The notes under the pieces were generated by a model. It searched no databases and was not told the DNA's origin. It was given only the letters and a program-made list of their open reading frames with translations. A program made the translations under genes and the position numbers. Shown here piece after piece: positions 21,075 through 31,400 of a stretch of 64,000 nt of DNA (positions are counted from its first letter, which is position 1; every line of letters begins with the position of its first letter). The stretch is from the NCBI GenBank assembly GCA_037127255.1, contig JBANSL010000005.1:80977160-81041159 (forward strand). The letters are read 5' to 3'. The stretch comes from Persicaria tinctoria. Its lineage: Eukaryota; Streptophyta; Magnoliopsida; Caryophyllales; Polygonaceae.

Positions 21075-22140
21075 CCCATGCACGGCTCTATTTATACTAT
21101 TCAAATGAAACTACGTAAGTTGATGGAAAAGAGTGTGATATAAACTATCTTACTTTTGTTTTCATACTCGTATTATATGAATTAGTTCCGCACTCGCACT
21201 GTGTGCGATTTTTTCAAATTTAATAAATTTGATACTAAAACTCGTTTATTCATTAATTAGTTAATTTCTTCAAATACTTCTCCATTCATAATTAATATAA
21301 ACCATCTTACTTTTGTTTTTATACTTGTATTATACGAATGAATTTAAGACATTTAAAACAGGGTTTTTTTAATCACGACATTTAAAACAGTTGTGAATTT
21401 AAGTTTGTAAGAAATAATTTTGGAATGAATTTAGATATTCCATTAATAAGTTCCTAGGGGTGAATTAAGTATAGGCATAATTTGATATATGTCTATTAGA
21501 GATACAAATTTTAGCTCTTTGTCTATTTTCATTAAGGAGTTGAGTAATTGTCTCAAACTATGTCATACCAACTTAACAGACATAACAATATATAATTGTA
21601 CCTCTTCTATCTCTTCTTTGTAACCAATTGGACGAAGATTTAAGTACATTTACGAACAACATGTAACAACTAACAACTCACTAAAAATAATTGAAAATGT
21701 GGTAGAAAAATATTGGAGGATGGTGTATAGACAAAAAATGGGTGGTTTACCAAGTCGATGATCTCTCAAAATAGAATGGTGGGGGAAGAAGTAACTGAAT
21801 GGATCTGTAATCTTGATACTTAACCGATCCAACCCGAAATCCATTTGACCTAAACTTATTCGAACCGACCCAACATACAGTATATCCGACATATGACCTG
21901 ACCTGATATGACTGAATCTGAATGGGTATAGCCTAACAACTGAATTGCCACCTCTAATCAGGATTGAGGAGAGACAGTTTTGCTGTATAGAAAACAAAAT
22001 AATCAAGAAAAATAGAAAGGCTAGAAATAATGAAGTGAAACATTAGAAGATGCGCTAACTGGTCTTCTTTTATTGTCTCAACTCTCAAGTACTAAGTGAT
22101 GTCATGTGCTACGCACTCTGTTTTTTGATTTCCAAAATTA
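20914..22140. other. Intergenic region between LRR gene 1 and the Gnk2 pseudogene
   Basis: The part 20910-21030 matches 62015-62145. A (TA)n tract covers 21032-21070. The part 21590-21745 duplicates 10232-10380. From 22015 the sequence is the conserved Gnk2 upstream region. No gene seen; open frames here are short and unsupported. Confidence 0.5.
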
Positions 22141-22159
22141 GTAGTCATTCATCAACAGT

Positions 22160-22236
22160 ACAGTATTAAGACCGAGCAGTATATATAATTGTATAACGGT
22201 CAAAGGGAATGGGCGACCGAGCAGTATATATACATC
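22160..22236 (+). promoter_or_regulatory. Core promoter of the Gnk2 pseudogene, partly duplicated
   Basis: GACCGAGCAGTATATATA occurs twice (about 22170 and 22215), so the TATA segment was tandemly duplicated. GGTCAAAGGG at 22198-22207 retains the W-box-like site. Confidence 0.5.
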
Positions 22237-22400
22237 CGCCGAAACCCCCCGATATAATCACCAATTCACCACATCTTCAATTCCTCCTACATAATTAACT
22301 CCTACAAGGCTGAATCATCCATCGATTCAATTCGATAATGGCTTCCATTAGTTCATCAACCTCTCTCATTGTATTGGGACTCCTAATCGTAACCCTCCAA

Positions 22401-23379
22401 TGTAAGAATTGATTTAAAGTCCTCCTTAGGGTTTCCATTCATTGATATAACATATATATGATTACAAAAGTATTGGGCCTTAATGGGTTTTTAGCCCACT
22501 ATACAATATTAAGACCTATGTAATCTATCAAACCCCCATAGTCGAAACGGGAGGGGTCCTTACAGTGAGACTGGAACGAAAATCAATGAATAACTGTCGA
22601 GGTAAACCCTTGGTGAATATATCAGCGTACTGATAAAAGGACGGGACATGGAGAACGCGGACATGTCCAATGACAACCTTGTCCCTGAAGAAGTGGAGAT
22701 CAAGCTCAATGTGCTTCGTGCGTTGATGCTGGACTGGGTTGCTAGCCAGGTAGACGGCAGAGACGTTGTCCGTATAGACCAGAGTGGCCTTCTGAAGGGG
22801 ACAACGGAGCTCAAGTAGGAGGTTCCGGAGCCAAGAGCACTCGGACACAACGTTGGCAACACCCCTGTATTCGGCCTCAGCGCTGGAGCGAGATACGACG
22901 GACTGACGCTTGGCTGACCATGACACAAGGGTGTCGTTGAGAAAGACGCAGTACCCAGACGTGGAGCGACGTGTGTCAGGACAACCACCCCAATCCGCAT
23001 CAGTGTAAGCAACAAGATCGAGCTTAGAGGAAGGAGTGATCGTGGTGCCGAGCTCAAGAGTGCCGCTGATGTACCGAATGATCCGCTTCAAAGCCTGAAA
23101 GTGAGGTTCCCTATGTGCATGCATGAACAAGCAGACCTGCTGAACGGCGTAATGGTAAGGGGGAAGGTCGGAGGAAGAAGACCGGTGATACGGAAGGATC
23201 AATTTAGGGTTCCGTTAGGAAGAAAAAAGCTGTGATACCATGTAGGATTCTAGAATTGATGTAAAGTCCTCCTTAGGGTTTCCATTCATTGATATAACAT
23301 ATATATAGGTTACAAAGGTATTGGGCCTTAATGGCCTTTTTAGCCCACTATACAATATTAAGACCTATGTAATCTATCA
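22401..23379 (-). mobile_element. Internally deleted Copia element with both LTRs
   Basis: LTRs of 130 bp (22401-22530) and 139 bp (23241-23379), both TG...CA on the plus strand, are about 90% alike. Perfect 5 bp target repeats TCCAA lie at 22396-22400 and 23380-23384. On the minus strand a PBS TGGTATCACAGC follows the right LTR and a purine tract ATGGGGG precedes the left LTR. Between them only the RNase H end of pol remains (22528-23202), with motifs TDADWGGC, SSAEAEYR and DIFTKGLPRQ. Gag, protease, integrase and RT are deleted, so movement would need proteins from a full-length relative. Confidence 0.88.
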
Positions 23380-23977
23380 TCCAACAACCGACTGCACTCG
23401 GATCGGAGCTTCTGAACAACGTCTGCCTCCCCCCGGTGGACGGGTTCAGCTAACCGTCGCAGTACAACGCCAACGTCAAGTCCCTCCTTCACCGCTTCGC
23501 CAACGTCAACGCCTCCGACGGCTTCGACATGGGCGGCGTCGGCCCACTCGACAGCTAGCGCATCTATGGCCTCATCAACTGCCGGGCCGACGCCTCCGCC
23601 CCAGACTGCAGAGCCTGCGCCCAGGCCTCCGCCAAGGCTGCCCGCGCCCTCTGCCCGGGAAGCCAGGGGGTCGTTCTCTGGTACGACGACTGCCTCCTCA
23701 AGTACTCCTCCGACGTCGACTTCCTCGGCTTCGACGATCTCGGCCACACTTTCACCATGTTGAGCTCCATTAGGGCGAGCGGCGACCCTGCAAGGTTCGA
23801 CTCGAGGGTCAAGGGCTTGCTGACCAAGCTGACCAACAAGGCCGCCACCAACCCCAAGCTGTTCGCCAAGGGGAAGACCAAGGCCGATGGGAACACGACG
23901 GTGTACGGTATGGTGGAGTGCACCAGGGATTTGGGCGGCGGGACTTGCCAAGCGAGTCTTCAGGATATAATCAGAGA

Positions 23978-24362
23978 CAGGGGTGTTATTCGAGCCGAAT
24001 GAGCCGAGCTTGGCATGTTTAAGCTTGGTTCGTTTGTTAAACGAGCTCGAGTCGAGCCGAGCCTAATTTTTAAATGAGCTTTTTATTTTGTTCAAGCTTG
24101 GCTTGTTTAGGAAATGAATTGAACGAGTTCGAGCCGAGCTTCTTTTGAGCTTTAAGTAATTCTACTTAGGTATATCATGTTAACTTAAAGAAAATTTTAG
24201 AAATTCCATAGAATTCGAGCTATTCGAGCTTTATTTGAACGAGTAGAGCTTTCAACCGAGCTTAAAATTTTGTTCAAGCTCGGCTTGTTTAAATAAGTGA
24301 GCGAGCTCGAGTCGAGCTTTTTCAAGCCAAGTTCGAGCTGTTCAGTCTATATAACAGCCCTA
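23978..24362. mobile_element. hAT-type MITE inside Gnk2 pseudogene
   Basis: Ends CAGGGGTGTTAT and (reversed) TAGGGCTGTTAT. Perfect 8 bp target duplication ATCAGAGA at 23970-23977 and 24363-24370. Subterminal GAGCTCGAGTCGAGC palindromes link it to 7836-8322. Confidence 0.88.
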
Positions 24363-24458
24363 ATCAGAGATGGGTTCTCCGGCTGCTGTAGTGGGCTGGA
24401 GGGTGGGAGGTATGTTACTCCGAGTACCATGTTTAGGTTCGAAGTTTATCCCTTCTGA

Positions 24459-24819
24459 TTCCATTAGTGATCGGTGTTTCCATTTCTTTAAAATCGATCG
24501 ATTGTGTTTGAATTCATTTCTTGCTCCTTTCTGGGTTGACAATCAACCTGCTATTATACCTTTTAATTCAAGCTAAGTGTGCAATAAATAAAGGTTTATG
24601 TTTTTTGCAAGTGATTTTTTTTCCCTTTCCAGTATATATAATGAGTATGAGTATATATTGTAAATGCTATTATATCGGAAATCTGAAGGACTCCACTATG
24701 TACGTAATAGACGTCTTTCCGGGGTTGTTTTACAAAGCTAACGGGAGTTTTTCAACTCCCCATCGATGATAAATATCTCTATGGAGTTTTATAAAAACTC
24801 CCGAGAAATAGTTGGAAAA
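24459..24819 (+). other. 3' flank of the Gnk2 pseudogene
   Basis: Matches the other Gnk2 3' flanks through GGTTGACAATCAACCTGCT and GCAATAAATAAAGGTTTATG (polyadenylation-like AATAAA at 24584-24594), then passes into spacer with no gene. Confidence 0.55.
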
Positions 24820-27800
24820 AAAAAATAAACGGAAATTTCGCCAGGTACTCTTTAGGTATTGCAATTTTCGCGAGGTATACAACTCTTTTGCATATTTCGT
24901 GTGGTGCCCCTGAGGTTTTGGATGTTTTCGCCTCGTGCCCTTTCTTGTTAAACTTAACAGATCTGGTGATTCTCCGTTAGTTTTCAAAAAAAAAAAGAAA
25001 GAAAGAAAGAAGCGAAGGAGAGAGACCACGACGCAGAGAGAGCACGAAGGCCGGTCGTCAGCCGCCAGGTCGGAGCTACATCCGCCAGGTCGCGAGATAA
25101 AGAGCACGAAGAGAGAGCTGTTGCTGCTGCGCCAGGTCGGAGCTGCGAAGACAAAATTGATGACCAGGAAGGACTCGACCGACGAAGGAATGAGTGGTTG
25201 GAGATGGCGGCGCTGATGATCGAAGTCGACGATGAGGGCTGGACATAGACGGTGGTTCCGAATCCGCCGATAAAGCAAGGTATGTTTTCGAGTTTTATCA
25301 TCAGAGATTCAGAAATATAGGGTTTTTGGATTTAGATTTGGGGATTTCAACAATTAGGGCTTTGAATTTCATTTTGAAGGGTTCGAATTTGGGGTTTATA
25401 TGGTTCCAATATCAACCCATATAATTAGAGACAATTCTTTTGTTCGTTCTTTTAAATTTTCTCTTCTATTAACTATATGATGTATCAACATTATGAGCAC
25501 AATCTGCTTGTTGAAATGCTTGTGAGAAAATTGCAACCATGGACATTGTTGCAACCATACCTTCTCTTTTTTGTTGTTGTTGTTGTTGTCTTGTTTTCAT
25601 ACCCCCAATTCAGAATCTTTGATCTGTCATTGACTTTATATTTACGGGAGGTTGCTATGCATCTTGATGGAGTTCAATTGTTGCTAAAGATCAGCCCGGT
25701 GAGAGTTTTAGAATGTGAGGTTCTTGTTTGTTAAATTACTCTAATATCATTCTTCCCTAGTTTTTGTTGTTGTTGAATTACTTTAACAAACAAGAACCTC
25801 ACATTCTAAAACTCTCACCGGGCTGATCTTTAGCAACAATTGAACTCCATCAAGATGCATAGCAACCTCCCGTAAATATAAAGTCAATGACAGATCAAAG
25901 ATTCTGAATTGGGGGGTATGAAAACAAGACAACAACAACAACAACAAAAAAGAGAAGGTATGGTTGCAACACTGTCCAATATTGGTTGCAATTTTCTCAC
26001 AAGCATTTCAACAAGCAGATTGTGCTGATAATGTTGATACATCATATAGTTAAGAGAAGAGAAAATTTAAAAGAACGAACACAAGAATTGTCTCTAATTA
26101 TATGGGTTGATATTAGAACCATTTAAACCTCAAATTCGAACCCTTCAAAATGAAATTCAACGCCCTAATTGTTGAAATCCCCAAATCCAAATCCAAAAAC
26201 CCTATATTTCTGAATCTCTGATGATAAAACTCGAAAACATACCTTGCTTTATCGGCGGATTCGGAACCACCGTCCATGTCCAGCCCTCATCGTCGTCTTC
26301 GATCATCAGCGCCACCATCTCCAACCACTCATTCCTTCGTCGGTCGAGTCCTTCCTGGTCATCAACTTCGTCTTCGCAGCTCCGACCTGACGCAACAGCA
26401 ACAGCTCTCTCTTCGTGCTCTCTATCTCGCGACCTGGCGGCTGGCGGCCGGCCTTCGTGCTCTCTCTGCGCCGTGGTCTCTCTCCTTCACTCTCTCTTCG
26501 CTTCTTTCTTTCCGTTCTTTTTTTTTTTTTTTTGAAAACTAACGGAGCATCACTGAATCTGTTAAGTTTAACAAGGAAGGGCACGAGACGAAAACATTCA
26601 AAACCTCAGGGGCACCACGCGAAATATGCAAAAAAATTGTATACCTTGCGAAAATTGCAATACATCAGGGGTACTGTAACGGCCCGGGATTATGATTCTC
26701 GGGTTACGTTTCGAGGGATAAAAGCCCTCGTTAGGATCTTGCGCCCCGAGTACAGGTTGAAGGTTTGAAATTCTATCCTAACATTTTAAAGTGGGATTTC
26801 ATGCGAATAGTAGAATCAAGGTGTATTACAATAGGGTGACACGGCAGAGCCGAGTCAAAACCAAATCAACAAGCGTATTTATCGAAATTTAATATACAAT
26901 GTTAGTGGAGTTAAACCATTTCTTTGAGATCGCCCAAGAGAGTTCCCACGTTACGGAGACAAGGGATAATCATGCTACAAAACAACCTAAAAAAAATGTA
27001 TGCGGGGCGGTGTCAGATCGAAGCCCTACGCAATATAATCTCAAACAAGCAGACATATACACACGCTAATCCTAGTAAAGATGCTTCTAGATTCAAGGAG
27101 GAATATTAACACACTAGCATGGTCCTAAGATCAAGTGCATAAATATAATAAGGCCTTAGCACCTAATACCAAGTGGTATATCCCTCTCCTACCTCCACCC
27201 CCTTCCGATAGGGCGGAGACTGGCCAGCTCGTGAATGCATTCCATATAATCGGGTGGCACGCATGCCCAACCCGTATCCACAATAAAGCCCGCAGACATC
27301 TCATAATATAAGGAAGTTCATGACTCGATTGACTCAGGACGGGACCCGATGAGACTAGGTCGTCCTATAACCCTAGCAATGACTCTAGTTACTTCATAGA
27401 TAACGGCCGTTCTGTTTACAAAAGCAATGAGTAAACGAATGCTCAATCATGAGTGCAATCCTAGCAGGATACTACATGGCATGCGTTATTATGAATGCAA
27501 GCACCTAGTATGCACATGGCTACAAGCAGGGAGATCTTTTTTCGAATCTGAGTGAGCTCATATAGGAACTCACCTCGATGTGCAGAACAGCAAAAGGCAA
27601 CAACTAAGTATACAGAAAGCCGACATGTCACAGATGATCACCTAACACATATATAAGTAATATAAATAAGTCTACTTCTAATGTTACTTAAAGCATACAA
27701 TATCACACACAAGTCATCAAATTTATTCACCAAGTTAGGCAAGGTAAGTCGTTTTCCCAAGATTTTCCGAAACTCTTTTAAAACCTCAAGTTAGATCGAA

Positions 27801-29496
27801 TAACCATTCAAAACGCTTTCTTAAATCATCCAAAAAAATCCATTTATAAAACATTACCCTTTCATCAACTTATTTCATTATTATTTCGAGACAAATACGA
27901 AAAGGTTAGTATATTTTCAAAATCCTCTTTTTAGTACAAGTCTCATAATATTATATTTTAAACCACCATAATAATATTACATCTTTAAATCTCCATAATT
28001 TTATAATATATATAAGTATACTCTAATTATTTAATAATCAAATAATAAATCCGAAAATCCCCAATTTAAGTCTTTTTGATACACATTTTACACATAACCA
28101 CCAACAAAATTAGGCCCAAGGAATGGATAGGCCCAAAACTCTGGTTAATTTCGGATCCAGCCCATTACCCAATTTGACTTGATTTTAAAGACCAAACCGG
28201 TTTTATTTTAAAAATAGAGCTGAACCGGACCCCTTTTATAAAACAGAAAACCGGACCCAAGGAATACACTATTCGTCTCCTTCAACCTTACCAATGTCGA
28301 GACACTGGGAAAAAAAAAGAAGGGAGAGGAGGACTGCCCGCCGGCGATGGCGGAGCTCCGGCCGCCCGTTCCCGACACCACAGGACATAGAATCGACAGA
28401 AGGGAAGAGAAGGAGGGTGCTCACCGAGGGTTTTTCGAGCCCGGGAAGGTCGAACGATTTCGCCGGAAAAAGGAGCTCGGGGGCGCGTCGGAGGTCGATT
28501 CTCGCCGGAAATGACCTAGGGAGAGTGGAAGGGGATTAAGGTATCGACTTTATGCCAATCGAAGGTGAAAGGAAGGGAAAGGAGAGAGATGGAGTTCTCA
28601 CCGAGCCCAAACGCGAAACTGAAGAGGAGGATGGCGGGGGGGTGCAGCTGCTGGCTCCGGGAATCTCCTGGGATGGTGGCTTCGGGATTGGGCGTCGGAG
28701 AAGCTGCTGTTTGGGGAGGAGGAGCGAAGGGCTCGACGTTTGCTTCCTGGAAAACAGAGGACGAATGCTCCTCGGCGGTACTTGGAAATGGAGGGAGATG
28801 GATGCGTTGCTGGTAGCTTTCGATGGGGAATGGTGGTGCTGCGTATTTCAGAGGAGGAGGAGTGTTCGAATGAACAAGATGGGAGTGAAGAGGGCCTTTG
28901 TGGATTTGGAATTGGGAGGAATTAGAGGACAAGGGAAGGAGGGTGCTGTAGAAATCAAAACAAAAAGCAAAGGGAAGGCATAACCTGTAGGTGAAATCAG
29001 AAGCAAGGGCAATGCGTTGTGTGAGTTTTTGACATTTTATCTCAAGTGGAAAAAATAATCACGGGAGTAAAGAGAGTGTGAGGAGAGTGCTTAGTCAAAC
29101 ATGGGAGAGTGTGTCCATCCTGCTGGCAAGAAATCGGATGGTGAAGGAGGACAGAGTGGAACATGAAGGGGAAAGTAAATGGTCCCAAAAGAAATACCCA
29201 AAAAAAAAAAAAATTTGAATTCCGCTCTCTCGGTCTTATCTCGACTCGTTCATAATAATTTTAAAATTTTCAATCCGAATTTAATAATGAAATCCCTGAA
29301 AAGTGGAATAAAATATTTTTGTGTAAATTTAAAATTTGGGTCGGGATTCACTCTAAGAATTTCAAGTTAGATTTATTAATTTTAGGAGGAGTTTTCCTTG
29401 AAAGATCCAAATTAAATCGATTTTATTTTATTTATTTTTAAATTATTATTTTAAAAATCCGAGCTTTTACAGGTACCCGGCGAAATTTTCGAAAAA
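24820..29496. mobile_element. Foldback element with arms of about 0.9 kb, interrupted by a solo LTR
   Basis: The left arm, about 24820-25745, is inverted at 25785-26674 and continues at 29472-29496 after the solo LTR. The loop is only about 40 bases. Arms match closely over features such as AAACTTAACAGA, the GTT(n) run and AGATCAGCCCGGTGAGAG. Open frames within the arms are the same sequence read in both directions. It would fold into a very long hairpin if transcribed. The superfamily is uncertain; long-TIR MULE or Foldback. Confidence 0.8.
26675..29471. mobile_element. Solo LTR, 2.8 kb, probably Gypsy-type
   Basis: Begins TGTAACGGCC and ends CTTTTACA. It is flanked by perfect 5 bp repeats GGTAC (26670-26674 and 29472-29476). 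No pol, PBS or purine tract is inside; GC-rich frames at 28290-28980 have no recognisable domain. It sits in the right arm of the foldback element. Fragments of a related LTR occur at 54390-54780 and 57245-57340. A solo LTR implies loss of the body by recombination. Confidence 0.75.
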
Positions 29497-29506
29497 TAAA
29501 AGTAGA

Positions 29507-29590
29507 GGAGTGAGAATTCAAACTCGGGCCTGTTCGCAAGAACTAAGGGGAATAGATGATGCGCTTACCAATTGGGCTAACGGAGTTTAC
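29507..29590 (-). repeat. tRNA-related sequence (A and B boxes)
   Basis: On the minus strand TTAGCCCAATTGGTAAGCG resembles an A box with D loop and GAGTTTGAATTCTC a B box. Acceptor and anticodon arms do not pair well. A tRNA pseudogene or SINE head is likely. Confidence 0.35.
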
Positions 29591-29639
29591 TGATGTATAT
29601 GGGATTCTATTTATACTTGTATTATACTTCCCAACCTAA

Positions 29640-29795
29640 AATTTTAAAAAATAAATAAATAAGCGTTTCGTGTCGGGTACCCGACAAGGCGATTTTCCCG
29701 ACACGAACACGAACCATTTACTTCCATGTTTTCTCGATTCGTGTCATTTTTGTGTCTTGTTTTTTCGATTTCGGGTTTTTCTACACACCCCTAGA
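29640..29795 (-). mobile_element. hAT-like end fragment
   Basis: Minus-strand start TAGGGGTGTGTAGAAAAACC near 29792, with inner CGTGTCGGG/CCCGACACG inverted repeats, as in TAGGGGTG-type hAT MITEs. No clear second end. Confidence 0.35.
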
Positions 29796-29959
29796 TTCAA
29801 CCTCCTTTAGTTCGTAGAGTCTTAGAAAGGAAGACTAGTCCACAAGATCAAAACACAATTAACCAAAACCAAAGGTTAATTGGATCTTTATCGTCGAAAC
29901 TTAAATTGTGGATCTCCCTGGTATGCTGGCTTCTTCATCTGAAACCATCGTTAGAAATT

Positions 29960-30165
29960 GCTTGATATATTTTGGTGTTTAGTAAAATTGATCGAGTGTT
30001 ATTGATCGTGTTTGAATTCACTTCCGACGCCTGCCTTTTTGGGTTGACAATCAACCTTGTGGTGTATCTTTTATGTCTCGTGCTTAATAAATAAAGGTTT
30101 ATGTTTTGTTTTTTTTTTGCAAGTGATTGGTCAAATTTGACAAATGGAATTAGATTATGCAAAAT
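29960..30165 (+). pseudogene. Orphan 3' flank of a lost Gnk2 copy
   Basis: The run from TTTTGGTGTTTAGTAAAATTGATCGAG to CTTAATAAATAAAGGTTTATG matches 3' flanks of the Gnk2 genes (14630-14815, 24475-24605), but no coding part precedes it. It continues into sequence shared with 18010-18050. It marks a fifth duplication unit whose gene was deleted. Confidence 0.65.
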
Positions 30166-30658
30166 CATGAAATTAATGCATAAAATCGATCAAATAAACA
30201 AAAAAAATTTCTAGAATAAAAACCAATCCTATACACATGTCTTTGTAAATTTTTCCACTTCCATCGATGACAATAATGCCGTCACTGGGATGTAAATCTG
30301 ACATAGTGTGAAGGAGGTGGGTGTAGCAAGTGTAAAAAATTAAAAATGATATCTTATATCCGGATAACCGCTCTTTATTTACCAATTTAAGATATCTTAG
30401 ACAAGTACAAGGAGAAGAAAAATAAAGATTTCTGACTTCTTGGTTCAATGTACAAGCTAGAACTCCACGCTGTCATAGTATGTATGAGGTGAATTAGGAG
30501 ATGCATACTTCTAATGATCAATTTCTAAATCCCTCACAATGTAAATATGTCTTACAAACAAGCTAGCTGTCATCCAAGCCTAAGCAAAATCCACTTTTTC
30601 AATTCCTATGCTCCATATCTTGTGTTCATAACAGCAGCTTTTATAGTACTCCCTTCAT
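30166..30658. other. Spacer with duplicated segment
   Basis: The part 30487-30565 matches 18070-18150. Otherwise AT-rich with no supported gene. Confidence 0.4.
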
Positions 30659-31390
30659 CCGTTCGCGAAAACTTGTCACTTTAGCTTCGGGCACAATATT
30701 TAAAAAATATTTAAACTATCTAAATTGTCCTTATGTTTGTCTTAATTATTTCAAAGAAAAGTACAATTACATTTTTCAAGGTAATTCAAATTTTAAATAA
30801 ACGAGGGCCATGTTGAGAAATATATGGGTAAAATATGTAAAGTGATAAGTTTTTTTTGAACAAAATCAAAACTCTAAGGGTTCGTTTGGTTAAATGTAGG
30901 AATTCCATTTCCCGAGAACTTAATTCCTGGGAAATACAATTCTCATAAGTTCTACTTCCCGGGAAGTATGAAAATGTGTTTGTTTGCAAATACATTCCCA
31001 GGAACTCAATTGTTGCATTTTGTTTGGTTGAACACAGATATTTGATAGCAATTGGTTTTAAATTACATTTATAACCTTTATATATAAATAAATTCATTTC
31101 ATTATGTGGATAAATTAGATATTTTCTTTATAAAAAAATAAAAAATAATAAAAGATTGGGGGAAGAAAAGAGGGAAGTAGATCTTACCCACCTCCTTCAT
31201 GGTAAGTTGAATTCCCCCTTTTCATGGAAATTCCAATTCTTGTGAATTCTAATTCCTACGTTTTTTAGTTTTCAAAATTTATACCAAACACATATATTGT
31301 AAACCAATTTCTGGGAATTTATACTTCCCGGGAAGTTAAAGTGTAACCAAACGAAGCCTAAAATGATAAGTTTTCGCGAACAGAGAGAGG
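30659..31390. mobile_element. Stowaway-type MITE interrupted by a Harbinger MITE
   Basis: The left end CTCCCTTCATCCGTTCGCGAAAACTTGTC follows TA. The right end has ATAAGTTTTCGCGAACAGAGAG, its inverted match. The middle is occupied by the element at 30878-31358. Confidence 0.65.
30878..31358. mobile_element. PIF/Harbinger-type (Tourist-like) MITE
   Basis: TIRs GGGTTCGTTTGGTTA and (reversed) GGCTTCGTTTGGTTA. The 3 bp target repeat TAA flanks both sides (30875-30877 and 31359-31361). Interior carries inverted TTCCCGGGAAGT motifs. No coding region. Confidence 0.8.
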
Positions 31391-31400
31391 ATTATCTCTA

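Larger units (their letters stand above)
22338..24458 (+). pseudogene. Gnk2/DUF26 secretory protein pseudogene (copy 4), split by two transposons
   Basis: Collinear with copies 1 and 3 from ATGGCTTCCATTAG to the final YPF-TGA. A small Copia derivative interrupts the signal peptide (22401-23379, TSD TCCAA). A hAT MITE interrupts domain 2 (23978-24362, TSD ATCAGAGA). Independent stops are TAA at 23451-23453 and TAG at 23556-23558. It shares the Cys-to-Ser change of copies 1 and 3 in the domain 2 area as far as readable. It cannot make the full protein. Confidence 0.92.

Noticed and set aside
23321..23951. Long open frames across the Gnk2 pseudogene
   Set aside because: Off-frame or antisense shadows of GC-rich coding sequence; the true frame has stops.
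24730..26768. Paired open frames encoding nearly the same protein in opposite directions
   Set aside because: They are the two arms of the foldback element, so the duplication is structural.
28294..28983. Open frames within the solo LTR
   Set aside because: Arg/Gly/Glu-rich, overlapping in three frames and inside an LTR without coding tradition.
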